Source: Candidatus Dormiibacterota bacterium (GTDB taxonomy: Bacteria; Chloroflexota; Dormibacteria; Dormibacterales; Dormibacteraceae). From it: a DNA stretch of 64,000 bases. The notes below the pieces were generated by a model that saw nothing but the letters and a program-made list of their open reading frames with translations, searched no databases and was not told the origin of the DNA. The stretch is from the NCBI GenBank assembly GCA_003139695.1, contig PLJM01000027.1:97933-161932 (forward strand). Reading direction: 5' to 3'. This document shows positions 32,038 through 40,321 of the stretch, piece after piece (positions within the stretch are counted from its first letter, which is position 1; each line of letters starts with the position of its first letter). The position numbers were made by a program, and so were the translations under genes.

Positions 32038-32747
32038 CTCAACGCGACGATCGCGCCGAACCGGGTGCCGTCCGCGTCGCGGCGGTGAGACGGCAGAAAG
32101 GAGGTCTCTTTCGTGCAGAGCCCGAGCACATGGACCTCCTTGACCCCGGCCTCTTCCAGCTGGGCGCGATTGGCGGCGGCGAGGTCGAGCAAGAAATGGT
32201 CGTCCCTACCAGGCTTGAGGAAGCGCGTTTCGAAACGGGAGGCGACGTCCTCACCCACCTCGTAACAGCGACCGCAGATTCCAGGCCCGATGCCGGCAAG
32301 GATGTTGGCTGGATGCGACCCATACTCATCGGTCATCTTCCGCACGGCCGCGACGGCCACGCCCGCCGCGGTGCCGCGCCATCCCGCATGCGCGAGCCCG
32401 GCGCAGCGCCGTTGTGGGTCCCAGAGCACGATGGGATAGCAGTCGGCATAAGTCGCGAAAAGGGGCACGTCGCGCTGGTCGGTAACCAGTGCGTCGACCC
32501 CCTGGACCACGCCCCGCGGCTCGTCAACACGCGCGACATCGGCGCCGTGGACAGCCCCAACGACCGTAAGCGCTTCTGAGTCCGTGCCCATCGTGCGAGC
32601 GAAGTCGCGCCGCGAGGCGAGGACCGGTTCTGGGTCGGGCGCATGGCTCAACCCGACGTTCCCGATCAGCAGCGTGGAAAAACCGTGGACCAGGCCCGCT
32701 TCCGATTCGAGCTCTGGAATTTTCAACAGGCGCGCACTGATCACCAT
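32034..32747 (-). CDS. pgeF: Peptidoglycan editing factor PgeF (laccase domain, polyphenol oxidase family)
   Basis: 237 residues of the DUF152/YfiH family. The metal-site residues are in AVHGADV, YADCYPIVLWD and AGLAHAGWRG, and IGPGICGRCYEVG and LDLAAANRAQLEEAGV follow. YfiH removes L-Ser wrongly placed in the peptidoglycan stem, which fits its position beside ftsZ and the mur genes. The ATG at 32747 is separated from nrdR by a 66-bp gap with two hairpins. Confidence 0.9.
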   Translation of the reverse strand: MVISARLLKIPELESEAGLVHGFSTLLIGNVGLSHAPDPEPVLASRRDFARTMGTDSEALTVVGAVHGADVARVDEPRGVVQGVDALVTDQRDVPLFATYADCYPIVLWDPQRRCAGLAHAGWRGTAAGVAVAAVRKMTDEYGSHPANILAGIGPGICGRCYEVGEDVASRFETRFLKPGRDDHFLLDLAAANRAQLEEAGVKEVHVLGLCTKETSFLPSHRRDADGTRFGAIVALR

Positions 32748-32779
32748 CCAATTGAGCTTACTGGGCGCCCCACCCGGCG

Positions 32780-32824
32780 CCCTCCCCAGCGAGTGGGGAG
32801 GGGTCGGCCGGCTTTAGGCCGGCC
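32780..32824 (-). terminator. Two hairpins between nrdR and pgeF
   Basis: On the plus strand, CCCTCCCC and GGGGAGGG flank a 7-base loop (32780-32802). GGCCGGC and GCCGGCC flank TTTAG (32806-32824, overlapping the nrdR stop). Both could fold in the minus-strand transcript leaving nrdR. They may terminate or attenuate the ftsA-ftsZ-nrdR message before pgeF. There is no long U-tract. Confidence 0.45.
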
Positions 32825-33278
32825 TTCGTGAGCTGAGCACTTGCTCGATCTCGCGTTTGACCTGCTGCAGGTCCATGAACTCTCGGTAGACGGAGGCGAA
32901 GCGGATGTAGGCGACCTCGTCGAGGTCGCGCAGGCGGTCCATCACCATCTCGCCGATCTCCCCGCTGGGGATCTCGACCCGGCCTGATCGCCTGAGCTCG
33001 GCTTCGATGTCATCCACGATCGCGCGCAGGCGTTCCGGCGAGATGTCGCGCTTCTCGGTCGCCTTCTTCAGCCCGGTGAACAGCTTCTGCGGGTCGAAGT
33101 CCTCGCGACGCCCGTCCTTCTTGGTGACGTAGAACGGCACCGCCTCGATGCGTTCGTAAGTGGTGAAGCGCTGCCCGCACTGCAGGCACTCACGCCTGCG
33201 CCTGATCGCCTCTCCGACTTCCGAGTCGCGAGAGTCGACCACCTTCAGGTCGTGATGTCCGCAGTACGGGCAGCGCAA
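32814..33278 (-). CDS. nrdR: Transcriptional repressor NrdR
   Basis: 154 residues. The zinc ribbon is MRCPYCGHHDLKVVDSRDSEVG with the second Cys pair in RRRECLQCGQRFTTYER. The ATP-cone domain carries the K-x-DGRREDFDPQKLFTGL pattern. It represses ribonucleotide reductase genes by sensing dATP/ATP. It follows ftsZ by 16 bp on the same strand. No nrd structural genes or NrdR boxes are in the window apart from the R2-like oxidase gene, which I would not call a reductase subunit. Confidence 0.95.
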   Translation of the reverse strand: MRCPYCGHHDLKVVDSRDSEVGEAIRRRRECLQCGQRFTTYERIEAVPFYVTKKDGRREDFDPQKLFTGLKKATEKRDISPERLRAIVDDIEAELRRSGRVEIPSGEIGEMVMDRLRDLDEVAYIRFASVYREFMDLQQVKREIEQVLSSRRPA

Positions 33279-33294
33279 TGTGCTCTATCTATTC

Positions 33295-34362
33295 CTACAT
33301 CCGGTTGCGGAGAAACGCCGGGATGTTGATGTCGCTCATCTCGTCGGCGCCGAACTCAGGCCGCTCGCGCTCGAGTGCTTTGCGCTGAGTGTCGTGCCGC
33401 ACCTCGGTCGAGCTTTTGGCACCGAACCCGGTGGCGATGACTGTGATCTTGATCTCTCCCTGCATCGTGTCGTCGCGCACGACGCCGAAGATGATGTTGG
33501 CGCTGGGGTCGGCCGCGGCGCGCACGATCTCGGCCGCCTTTTGCACTTCTTGGAGGGTGATGTCCTTGCCCGCAGTGATGTTGAAGAGGATGCCCTTCGC
33601 GCCGTCGATCGAGGTCTCGAGGAGCGGGCTCGACACCGCCTGCTTGGCGGCATCCTCGGCACGGTTGTCGCCGGCTCCGTGGCCGATGCCCATGAGAGCC
33701 TCGCCCGCGTTCTCCATGATCGCCTTGACGTCCGCGAAGTCGAGGTTGATGACGCCGGGGTTGGTGACGAGATCTGAGATGCCCTGCACGCCCTGACGCA
33801 AGACGTCGTCCGCCATCCGGAAAGCTTCCTCGAGGGTTGTCTTCGAGTTGGCGACCTGGGCGAGCCTGTCGTTCGGAATCACGATCAGTGCGTCGACCTG
33901 GCTGCGGAGCGACTTGATGCCCTCCTCGGCGGTCTCGTTGCGCACGCGACCTTCAAAGGCGAAGGGGCGCGTCACGACGCCGATGGTCAGGGCGCCTGAT
34001 TCCTTGGCCAGCTGCGCGACGATCGCCGCGGAGCCGGTACCGGTGCCGCCGCCCATGCCGGCGGTGATGAACACCATGTCGGAGTCCTGAACGACCGCCG
34101 AGAGCTCTGTCCTGCTCTCGTCAGCCGCGTCGCGACCGCGCGTCCAGTCGCCGCCGGCGCCCAGGCCGCGGGTGATTTTGTTCCCCATGTGGACCTTGAC
34201 GTCGGCCTGGCAGCGCTCCAGCGCCTGCTTGTCGGTGTTCACGGCGATGAACTCGACTTTTAGCGCTTTCGAGATCATTCGGTTGACCGCGTTTCCGCCG
34301 CCGCCGCCGCAGCCCACGACCTTGATGCGGGCCCGCCCTTCGTGCAACAGACTTTCTTTCAC
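33295..34362 (-). CDS. ftsZ: Cell division protein FtsZ
   Basis: A 355-residue tubulin-like GTPase that forms the division ring. The nucleotide site is VVGCGGGGGNAVNRMI and the tubulin signature is GGGTGTGSA. The T7-loop region reads VINLDFADVKAIM. The linker is short and the C-terminal peptide DINIPAFLRNR is the conserved tip that binds FtsA/SepF. The start is GTG at 34362 with a strong AGGAGG 5 bp upstream, which makes this a well-translated gene within the cluster. Confidence 0.97.
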   Translation of the reverse strand: MKESLLHEGRARIKVVGCGGGGGNAVNRMISKALKVEFIAVNTDKQALERCQADVKVHMGNKITRGLGAGGDWTRGRDAADESRTELSAVVQDSDMVFITAGMGGGTGTGSAAIVAQLAKESGALTIGVVTRPFAFEGRVRNETAEEGIKSLRSQVDALIVIPNDRLAQVANSKTTLEEAFRMADDVLRQGVQGISDLVTNPGVINLDFADVKAIMENAGEALMGIGHGAGDNRAEDAAKQAVSSPLLETSIDGAKGILFNITAGKDITLQEVQKAAEIVRAAADPSANIIFGVVRDDTMQGEIKITVIATGFGAKSSTEVRHDTQRKALERERPEFGADEMSDINIPAFLRNRM

Positions 34363-34432
34363 AACTTCCTCCTGGTTTTCTTGTCCTTTTGACTTGGCTA
34401 TGGCGAGCTCAAGCTGGTTTCGGGTCTCTTCT

Positions 34433-35668
34433 CTAGAAAAAATCTCGCAGCCACCTCACTGTTTTTTGATAGGTCAAGCCGATCGTCACCGGCTGCCGCG
34501 CGCTGGCGTAACCGCGGGCGGGGGCACGCGATCCCCACTTGACAAGGCCGACCGCCACTGCAAACGACGGCCCCTGCGCGCGGTCGGCGAGGCCGGCCGT
34601 GCCGAGTGGTTGGCCGAGGCGCACCGAGGCGTCGAAGACGGCTTGCGCTGCATCAGTGGTGCCCATGAGGCGGGAGCCTCCGCCCGTCACGACCACGCCG
34701 GCCGGTAGGAGGCCGTCGAAGCCGCTCTTGCGGACTTCCTCACGCGCCATCTGGAAAATCTCCTGCATGCGGGGGCCGATGATCTCGGCCAGGAAGCGGC
34801 GGGGCAGGGCCTGGATGCGGTCTCCACCAACCTGGCGGACCTCGACCTTTTCGCCCTGGTCGATGACGTCGGGGAGGGTGTGGCCGTAGTTCAGCTTCAG
34901 GCTTTCTGCTTCCGCGAGGGTCGTGCGCAGGCCGATGGCGATGTCGCTGGTCACATGGTTGCCGCCGACCGGCAGCACGGCAAGGTGGCGCGCTGAGCCC
35001 TCGTTGTAGACGACGACGGCGGTCGTGCCGGCGCCGATCTCGACGAGGCAGACGCCCAGGTCGATCTCTTGCGGGGTGAGGACGCCTTCGCCCGCGGCGA
35101 GGCCTGCACAGACGACGTCTTCGATGTCGAAGCCGGCGCCGTGGACGCACTTGATCACGTTTTGCACCGCGGTTTGGGCGCCAGTGATGATGTTGGTTTC
35201 GACCTCGAGGCGGTGGCCCGTCATGCCCACGGCGTCGCGCACGCCGTCCTGGCCGTCCACGGTGTAGGCGCGGGGGATCACGTGGATCACCTGGCGGTCG
35301 GAGGCGACGCTGATCGCGCGGGAAGCCTCGACGACGCGGTGCACGTCTTCCTCGCCGATCTCGTGGTCGGGGCGGGCGACGGCGACGACGCCTGTCGAGT
35401 TTTGGGACGTGAGGTGGCCGCCCGCGAGGGAGACGACCACGGATTCGATGCGCTGGCCGGCCATGCGCTCGGCGGCCACGGCGGCTGCCTGGATGGAGGC
35501 GATGGTTTTTTCGAGGTTGATCACCACGCCCTTGCGCAGGCCGTCGGAGGGGGCCTCGCCCACACCGATGATGTTGAGGGGGGCGCTGGGGTCGTCAGAT
35601 TCGGCGATGACCACGGCGACGCGGCTCGTGCCGAGGTCTAGGCCGACGGTGCGCTTCCGCCGTGACAA
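34433..35668 (-). CDS. ftsA: Cell division protein FtsA
   Basis: 411 residues of the actin-like ATPase fold: GLDLGTSRVAVVI (phosphate 1), VCLVEIGAGTTAVVVYNEG (phosphate 2) and VVVTGGGSRLMGTTDAAQ (adenosine). The last residues (TVRWLRDFF) form an amphipathic membrane-binding helix, so FtsA can anchor FtsZ here; no sepF is nearby. The start codon is TTG at 35668. It is preceded by a 240-bp gap with a TATAAT box and a pair of direct repeats, suggesting an ftsA-ftsZ-specific promoter. Confidence 0.93.
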   Translation of the reverse strand: MSRRKRTVGLDLGTSRVAVVIAESDDPSAPLNIIGVGEAPSDGLRKGVVINLEKTIASIQAAAVAAERMAGQRIESVVVSLAGGHLTSQNSTGVVAVARPDHEIGEEDVHRVVEASRAISVASDRQVIHVIPRAYTVDGQDGVRDAVGMTGHRLEVETNIITGAQTAVQNVIKCVHGAGFDIEDVVCAGLAAGEGVLTPQEIDLGVCLVEIGAGTTAVVVYNEGSARHLAVLPVGGNHVTSDIAIGLRTTLAEAESLKLNYGHTLPDVIDQGEKVEVRQVGGDRIQALPRRFLAEIIGPRMQEIFQMAREEVRKSGFDGLLPAGVVVTGGGSRLMGTTDAAQAVFDASVRLGQPLGTAGLADRAQGPSFAVAVGLVKWGSRAPARGYASARQPVTIGLTYQKTVRWLRDFF

Positions 35669-35728
35669 AGGTGGTTGTGGTGCCTCCTGGCTGGAACGTG
35701 GGCTGGAACTGGGGGCGGGCTATTGGGG

Positions 35729-35734
35729 ATTATA
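35729..35734 (-). promoter_or_regulatory. Possible -10 box of an ftsA-ftsZ promoter
   Basis: A perfect TATAAT (minus strand) lies 60 bp upstream of the ftsA start, in the only long non-coding gap between ftsQ and ftsZ. No clear TTGACA is present at 16-18 bp upstream. The predicted transcript would have a leader of about 55 nt. Confidence 0.45.
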
Positions 35735-35819
35735 TCGGCTCCTGGGACGTCTGCGGGACTAGATTTTGTGGGTCGGGGGTTTGGAAGTGGCACGCCTTGT
35801 GGGTCGGACGCCGGCCGGC

Positions 35820-35884
35820 GATTCGACCAAAAGGGCACGAATGGCCTAACGGATGCCCTGCGATGCGACCAAATTTGCACGAAT
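35820..35884. repeat. Pair of 23-bp direct repeats upstream of ftsA
   Basis: Copies at 35820-35842 and 35862-35884 share 19 of 23 bases (GAT-CGACCAAA---GCACGAAT, written with the variable bases as dashes). They are offset by exactly 42 bp, that is four helical turns. They sit about 90-150 bp upstream of the TATAAT box on the ftsA side, in non-coding DNA. This looks like a regulator-binding array. Confidence 0.6.
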
Positions 35885-35910
35885 CACAGGGGCTGCTGGC
35901 CTACCGTGGA

Positions 35911-36243
35911 CTACAAGTAGTGCCGGCGGATTGCTCCCAGGTTGTTGAAGATCCTGACTCCGAACGCGACTATCGCCGCGATCGATAGGTCGACGCCCAG
36001 CTTGTCGCCGAAGTAGGTCAGGCCGCCCGCCAGCGTCATGTTTGTGATCAAACCGCTGAAGAACACTCTCGGCTCGAACGTCCCCGCGATGTATGCCTTG
36101 AACGCGCCGAAGATCGAGTCGAGCGCCGCCAGCAGGGCGACTGCGGTGTAGCGCGCATAGGTGATCGGGATGGTGACGGGCGACAGCAGGCCGATCAGGA
36201 CTCCCAGGATCGCGAACACGACCGCGACGACGATTACCTGCAT
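35911..36243 (-). CDS. sbp: Small basic protein Sbp (DUF1290)
   Basis: 110 residues from ATG 36243, overlapping the ftsQ tail by 10 bp. It has three membrane helices with the family sequence VLIGLLSPVTIPITYARYTAVALLAALDSIFGAFKAYI and a later FGVRIFNNLGAIRRHYL. DUF1290 genes lie between ftsQ (divIB) and ftsA/ftsZ in Gram-positive and related phyla; the function is unproven. The position here is the standard one. Confidence 0.88.
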   Translation of the reverse strand: MQVIVVAVVFAILGVLIGLLSPVTIPITYARYTAVALLAALDSIFGAFKAYIAGTFEPRVFFSGLITNMTLAGGLTYFGDKLGVDLSIAAIVAFGVRIFNNLGAIRRHYL

Positions 36244-37187
36244 ATCGGCGCCGACGTCGGTGATGGTGAAGGCGATGGTCGCGGGGTTGCGCCCGGCGAC
36301 GGTGATGGCGTCGGTGGGTTCAGCCTGGACCGGAATCCGACCGCCGGCTCGGCCGGGTTCATCACGTTGACGTACTCGAGGTCCGTCGAGTTGTAGTTGA
36401 CGTTGCCTCGTCCCTGGATCGCTTTCAATGCGGCCACCTTGTCGTGCAGGGTCACGAACTCTTCTGGCGTCAGCACGCGGCCAAAGTAGACCTTCCAGCC
36501 ACGTTTGGCGATCAGTGTCAGGTTGCCGCACGAGTCGAAGATGAATCCCGACACCTGCTGCCCGAGCAGGGCCGGAAAGCCTCGCTGCATATTGACCAGC
36601 GCAGTCAGCAGCACCTGTTCGACGGGCCGCGACCCCACCTTTGGGTCAGCCCCGCTCGGCCCCTGCACATCGACCAGCCCGGCTGCCGACGGAGCCGGAG
36701 CAAGAATGACCGCCTGGTCCGACATCAGGAACAGCGAAGTGTTGGTGCCCGAGTGGTAGACCGCAACAGACTGCCACTCGCTGATCTCAACGAGCACCCT
36801 ACCCGGGAGCTGTGGGATGACGGTGGCGCCTTGCACCCACGTCTGGTTGAGCAGCTTGAGACGATCCGCCTCCGCGTCGACTGACAGCACTGAGGCGCCC
36901 CCTCCAAGCCCTGCCATCTGCGTGATCTGCGCGCTCGTGAGGTGCTGCGCACCGGTGACCTGCACCGTCGTCACCGACAGGGCGGGGCCAAACCACAGCC
37001 ATCCCAGCACCGAGCACAGCGCGACCGCGACGCCCATCGCGACAGCGCGTCGCGTCCAGTGAACGTCCGGCTCGCGCAAAGACTTCTCCGACCTCGTCCA
37101 CAGCTGACCCTTCAGCGGCTCGCTCGCCTCCAGGTCGCGCCGCCACCCAACCCGAGGCAATATCGACCGGCGCCGTCTCAGCTTCAT
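36234..37187 (-). CDS. ftsQ: Cell division protein FtsQ/DivIB, with a Pro/Ser-rich tail
   Basis: 317 residues from ATG 37187, which overlaps the ddl stop by 4 nt. There is a basic cytoplasmic head of about 45 residues and one membrane helix (AVAMGVAVALCSVLGWLWF). The POTRA-like domain follows (TTVQVTGAQHLTSAQITQMAGL), then the beta domain (VYFGRVLTPEEFVTLHDKVAALKAI..VNYNSTDLEYVNV). The last 30 residues are low complexity (PTPSPSPGATPRPSPSPSP) and run over the sbp start. It links FtsL and FtsW/FtsI at the septum. Confidence 0.87.
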   Translation of the reverse strand: MKLRRRRSILPRVGWRRDLEASEPLKGQLWTRSEKSLREPDVHWTRRAVAMGVAVALCSVLGWLWFGPALSVTTVQVTGAQHLTSAQITQMAGLGGGASVLSVDAEADRLKLLNQTWVQGATVIPQLPGRVLVEISEWQSVAVYHSGTNTSLFLMSDQAVILAPAPSAAGLVDVQGPSGADPKVGSRPVEQVLLTALVNMQRGFPALLGQQVSGFIFDSCGNLTLIAKRGWKVYFGRVLTPEEFVTLHDKVAALKAIQGRGNVNYNSTDLEYVNVMNPAEPAVGFRSRLNPPTPSPSPGATPRPSPSPSPTSAPICR

Positions 37188-38143
37188 GAGGTGGGCGGTC
37201 CCACCCGATTCGCCTGCCGCTGAATCGCGTGGTCGACGAGGCGCTGGCAGAGCTGATCGAACGGCACCCCACCCGCCCGCGCGGCATCCGGCAGCAACGA
37301 CAGCTCGGTGAGTCCCGGCACTGTATTGACCTCGAGGATCCACGGCGTGCTCTTGGCGTCCACGATGATGTCGACTCGCGCCATCCCCGCGCAGCCCAGC
37401 ACGACGAACGCTCGTCCGGCCGAGTCCGCCGACGTGGCGCGAGCGCGTTCCTCGATGCGTGCCGGAATGATGTGGTGCGATTTGCCGGCCGTGTACTTCG
37501 CGTCGTAGTCGTACGTCGGGTTGTCGCTCACGATCTCGAGCGTCGGCAGAACCTGCACCTCGGGTGTCGCCAGCACCCCGACGGTGATCTCGGTCCCGAC
37601 CACGAATCTCTGCACGAGGACGCGGCGGTCGTAGCGCGCGGCCAGCGCCAGGCCGCTCGCGCACGCGTCGGCGTCCTTGGCGATCGTCAGCCCGATCGTG
37701 GAACCCTCGCGCACGGGCTTCACCACGATCGGCAAGCCAAACCTCGAAACCAGACGCTCGACGACCTCGGGCGCAACGCCTTCCTTGATCTCGAGCTCTT
37801 CGAAGTCCGGGATGTGCAAACCAGCCCCGGCCATCACCGAGTTCGCTCGCGACTTGTCCATGCAAAGCGCGGATGCCAGGATTCCCGACCCTGTGTAAGG
37901 AATCCCGAGCAGCTCGAGCATCCCCTGTACCGCGCCGTCCTCGCCGAGCCGCCCGTGGAGTGCGTTGAAGACGCAGGCGAAGCCGCCGTCGCGAAGCGTG
38001 TCCCAGGTGGTCGCGTCGAGGTCGACGCCGACGACCTCGTGGCCCAGACCCCGCAGCGCCTCCTCGACCTGGGCACCTGACCGAAGCGACACCTCGCGCT
38101 CCGCGGACCTGCCCCCGCGCAGCACTGCGAGCTTCATCGCCAC
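37184..38143 (-). CDS. ddl: D-alanine-D-alanine ligase
   Basis: 319 residues. The ATP-grasp core is visible: LRGGRSAEREVSLRSG, HGRLGEDGAVQGMLELLGIPYTGSG, VVKPVREGSTIGLT and VDIIVDAKSTPWILEVNTVPGLTE. It makes the dipeptide added by MurF. It overlaps murB by 10 bp and ftsQ by 4 nt. Residue-level vancomycin-resistance changes are not evident. Confidence 0.95.
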   Translation of the reverse strand: MAMKLAVLRGGRSAEREVSLRSGAQVEEALRGLGHEVVGVDLDATTWDTLRDGGFACVFNALHGRLGEDGAVQGMLELLGIPYTGSGILASALCMDKSRANSVMAGAGLHIPDFEELEIKEGVAPEVVERLVSRFGLPIVVKPVREGSTIGLTIAKDADACASGLALAARYDRRVLVQRFVVGTEITVGVLATPEVQVLPTLEIVSDNPTYDYDAKYTAGKSHHIIPARIEERARATSADSAGRAFVVLGCAGMARVDIIVDAKSTPWILEVNTVPGLTELSLLPDAARAGGVPFDQLCQRLVDHAIQRQANRVGPPTS

Positions 38144-39051
38144 CGCCCGACCAGCTCGACCTCTGGCTCGAGGTCGGCGTTGAAACGCCTCTTCACCTCT
38201 ACCCGCGCTCGCTCAATCAACTTCGCAACGTCGTTGGCGGTCGCTCCGCCCTCGTTGACGATGAAGTTGCCGTGCATCTCGGAGATCACTGCATTGCCTT
38301 CACGCAAGCCCTTCAGTCCCGCGGCCTGCACCAGCCGCCCGGCCGAATCGCCAGGGGGATTCTTGAAAACGCTGCCGCAGTTCTTCGTCTTGATGGGTTG
38401 TGTCTCGTTGCGTTCGCGTGTGAGCTTGGCCATCTCGGCTTTCGCCTCTTCCCCATCGCCCCGCTTGAGCTGGATGGTGGCCTCAACGAGGAATCCCCCC
38501 TTCAGGTCACCCTCGCGCAGAGCTGATGTGCGGTACCCGAACTTGAGGTCCGCCGGTGTCCATTTCTTCTCTTTGGAAGCGGGCATGAAGCCGCACGCCT
38601 CCACCAGGACCTCCCGCATCTCTTTGCCCCAGCAGCCCGCGTTCTGATACACCGCGCCGCCCACGGACCCCGGCACGCCGATCGCGAACTCGAACCCGCG
38701 CAGGTTGGCATCCGCCGCGATTCGCGCGAGGCGCATCATCTTCAGCCCGGCGGCCGCGGTGATCCGCGTGCCGTCGATGCGGTGCTCGCGTGTCACCACG
38801 CGGACGACCAGGCCCTCGACGCCGGCGTCCGCGATCAGGAGGTTGGTGCCGGCGCCAAGCAGGAAATATGGGATCCCCCGCTCGCGCGCGCCGGTGAGCA
38901 CCCTCTCGATGCCTTCGGCTTTTGCGGGCTCGATGAAGAAGTCCGCGGACCCACCGATGCCAAAGGAGGTGTGCGAAGCCAGCGGCTGTTTCTCCCTTAC
39001 CGCAGGGAGTCCGCGCAACCATGCGACGTTAGACGCGCTGCGCCAGCTCAT
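38134..39051 (-). CDS. murB: UDP-N-acetylenolpyruvoylglucosamine reductase
   Basis: About 305 residues. The FAD-binding motifs are HTSFGIGGSADFF, LGAGTNLLIADAGVEGLVV, and FAIGVPGSVGGAVYQNAGCWG; the active Ser in KNCGSVFKNPPGDSAGRLV and the late Glu region (SEMHGNFIVNEGGA) are also present. It reduces the enolpyruvyl group made by MurA. The start is unclear: ATG 39051 (overlapping murC by 23 bp), TTG 39018, or ATG 39078. The sequence before LRGLPAVREKQPL looks non-conserved, so the TTG may be right. Confidence 0.92.
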   Translation of the reverse strand: MSWRSASNVAWLRGLPAVREKQPLASHTSFGIGGSADFFIEPAKAEGIERVLTGARERGIPYFLLGAGTNLLIADAGVEGLVVRVVTREHRIDGTRITAAAGLKMMRLARIAADANLRGFEFAIGVPGSVGGAVYQNAGCWGKEMREVLVEACGFMPASKEKKWTPADLKFGYRTSALREGDLKGGFLVEATIQLKRGDGEEAKAEMAKLTRERNETQPIKTKNCGSVFKNPPGDSAGRLVQAAGLKGLREGNAVISEMHGNFIVNEGGATANDVAKLIERARVEVKRRFNADLEPEVELVGRWR

Positions 39052-40321
39052 CGCCCAGCTTGCGGATGTCGCCCGCACCCATCAAAAGGAGGATGTCGTC
39101 ACGTCCGACCATGCCTTCCAGCACGTGGCGCGCGCCCTGGAAATCACCAACGTAAGAACCGTTGGGCAGGAGGTTGGCCAGGTCGCTCGCCTGCACACCC
39201 GTCGGATTGTCCTCGCCGGCCGAGTAAACGTCGAGCACCAGCACTTTGTCCGCGCCCGCGAAAGCTCGCGAGAAGTCCTGCATGAGGGCCGACAAGCGCG
39301 AGTAACGGTGCGGTTGGAACACCACGATCAAGCGGCGGTGGCGAAGCTCGCGTGCCGCCTGCAGCGTCGCGCGCACCTTGGTCGGATGGTGTCCGTAATC
39401 GTCGTAGACCGGCGCGCCCTGGAACACGCCGATGAACTCCAGCCGCCGGTGCGCGCCAGGAAACCTCTCCAGCGCGCCCGCCACGTCGGAGAAGCTCACG
39501 CCCGACTCCAGCGCCATCGCCGCGGCACCCGTGGCGTTCTGCACGTTGTGGCGGCCGGGCTGACGCAAGTTGACGCGTCCAAGCTCGCGGCCCTGATGGT
39601 GGATCGGAAACGGACGCCCCTCACCGCAGCGATAGTCCGCGCTCTCGTCGAAACCGTACGTGACACGGCGTGCCTTTGATTTCAGAGATCGCGCTCGCTC
39701 ATCGTCAGCGCACAGCACCGCCAAACCGTCGGCGGGAAGGCCCGCGACGAAATCGGCGAAGAGGTTCTGCACCGCCTCCACGTCTTTGAAGTGGTCGGTG
39801 TGGTCCAGCTCGATGTTGGTGATGATGGCGCGCCTTGGATGGTGGAGCACGAGGCTTCCGTCGGACTCGTCGACCTCGGCCACCAGCAGGCGAGAGGCGC
39901 CCGCTCGGGAGCTCGACCCGTCTCCAACCAGGACCGTGGGGTCCAGGCCTGCCTCAGTGAGAATGTGCCCGAGCATGTAGGTGACGGTGGTCTTGCCGGC
40001 GCTGCCGGCGATCGCGATCGCATCGCTTTCGGCGATCAGCTCGGCCAGCATCTCCGCCCGCGTCAGCACCCTCACCCCCATCGCTCGCGCCGCGTCGAGC
40101 TCGGGCGATGACTTGATGGCGCCGCTGTAAACGAGCAGGTCCTGGAACAGCACGTGCTCGGGGTCATGGCCCAGCTCGACGCGCACACCGGCGTCCTCCA
40201 GCTCGGCGGTCGTGTTCGACGGCTTGAGGTCGCACCCGCTCACCTCGTTGCCCCGCGCCAGCAGAACACGTGCGAGCGCGGAGACTCCCGCGCCGCCGAT
40301 GCCCATGAGATGAATCTTCAT
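39029..40321 (-). CDS. murC: UDP-N-acetylmuramate-L-alanine ligase
   Basis: 430 residues of the Mur ligase family. It opens with the Rossmann motif HLMGIGGAGVSALARVL, the ATP-binding GSAGKTTVTYM is at about residue 105, and the metal and substrate motifs ELDHTDHF and YDDYGHHPTKVRATLQAAR follow. It adds L-Ala to UDP-MurNAc. The ATG overlaps the murG stop by 4 nt. Confidence 0.96.
   Translation of the reverse strand: MKIHLMGIGGAGVSALARVLLARGNEVSGCDLKPSNTTAELEDAGVRVELGHDPEHVLFQDLLVYSGAIKSSPELDAARAMGVRVLTRAEMLAELIAESDAIAIAGSAGKTTVTYMLGHILTEAGLDPTVLVGDGSSSRAGASRLLVAEVDESDGSLVLHHPRRAIITNIELDHTDHFKDVEAVQNLFADFVAGLPADGLAVLCADDERARSLKSKARRVTYGFDESADYRCGEGRPFPIHHQGRELGRVNLRQPGRHNVQNATGAAAMALESGVSFSDVAGALERFPGAHRRLEFIGVFQGAPVYDDYGHHPTKVRATLQAARELRHRRLIVVFQPHRYSRLSALMQDFSRAFAGADKVLVLDVYSAGEDNPTGVQASDLANLLPNGSYVGDFQGARHVLEGMVGRDDILLLMGAGDIRKLGDELAQRV

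Noticed and set aside
36244..37865. Single long frame joining the ddl region to ftsQ
   Set aside because: The upstream third is a shifted shadow of ddl; the true ftsQ start is ATG 37187 with ATGA coupling.
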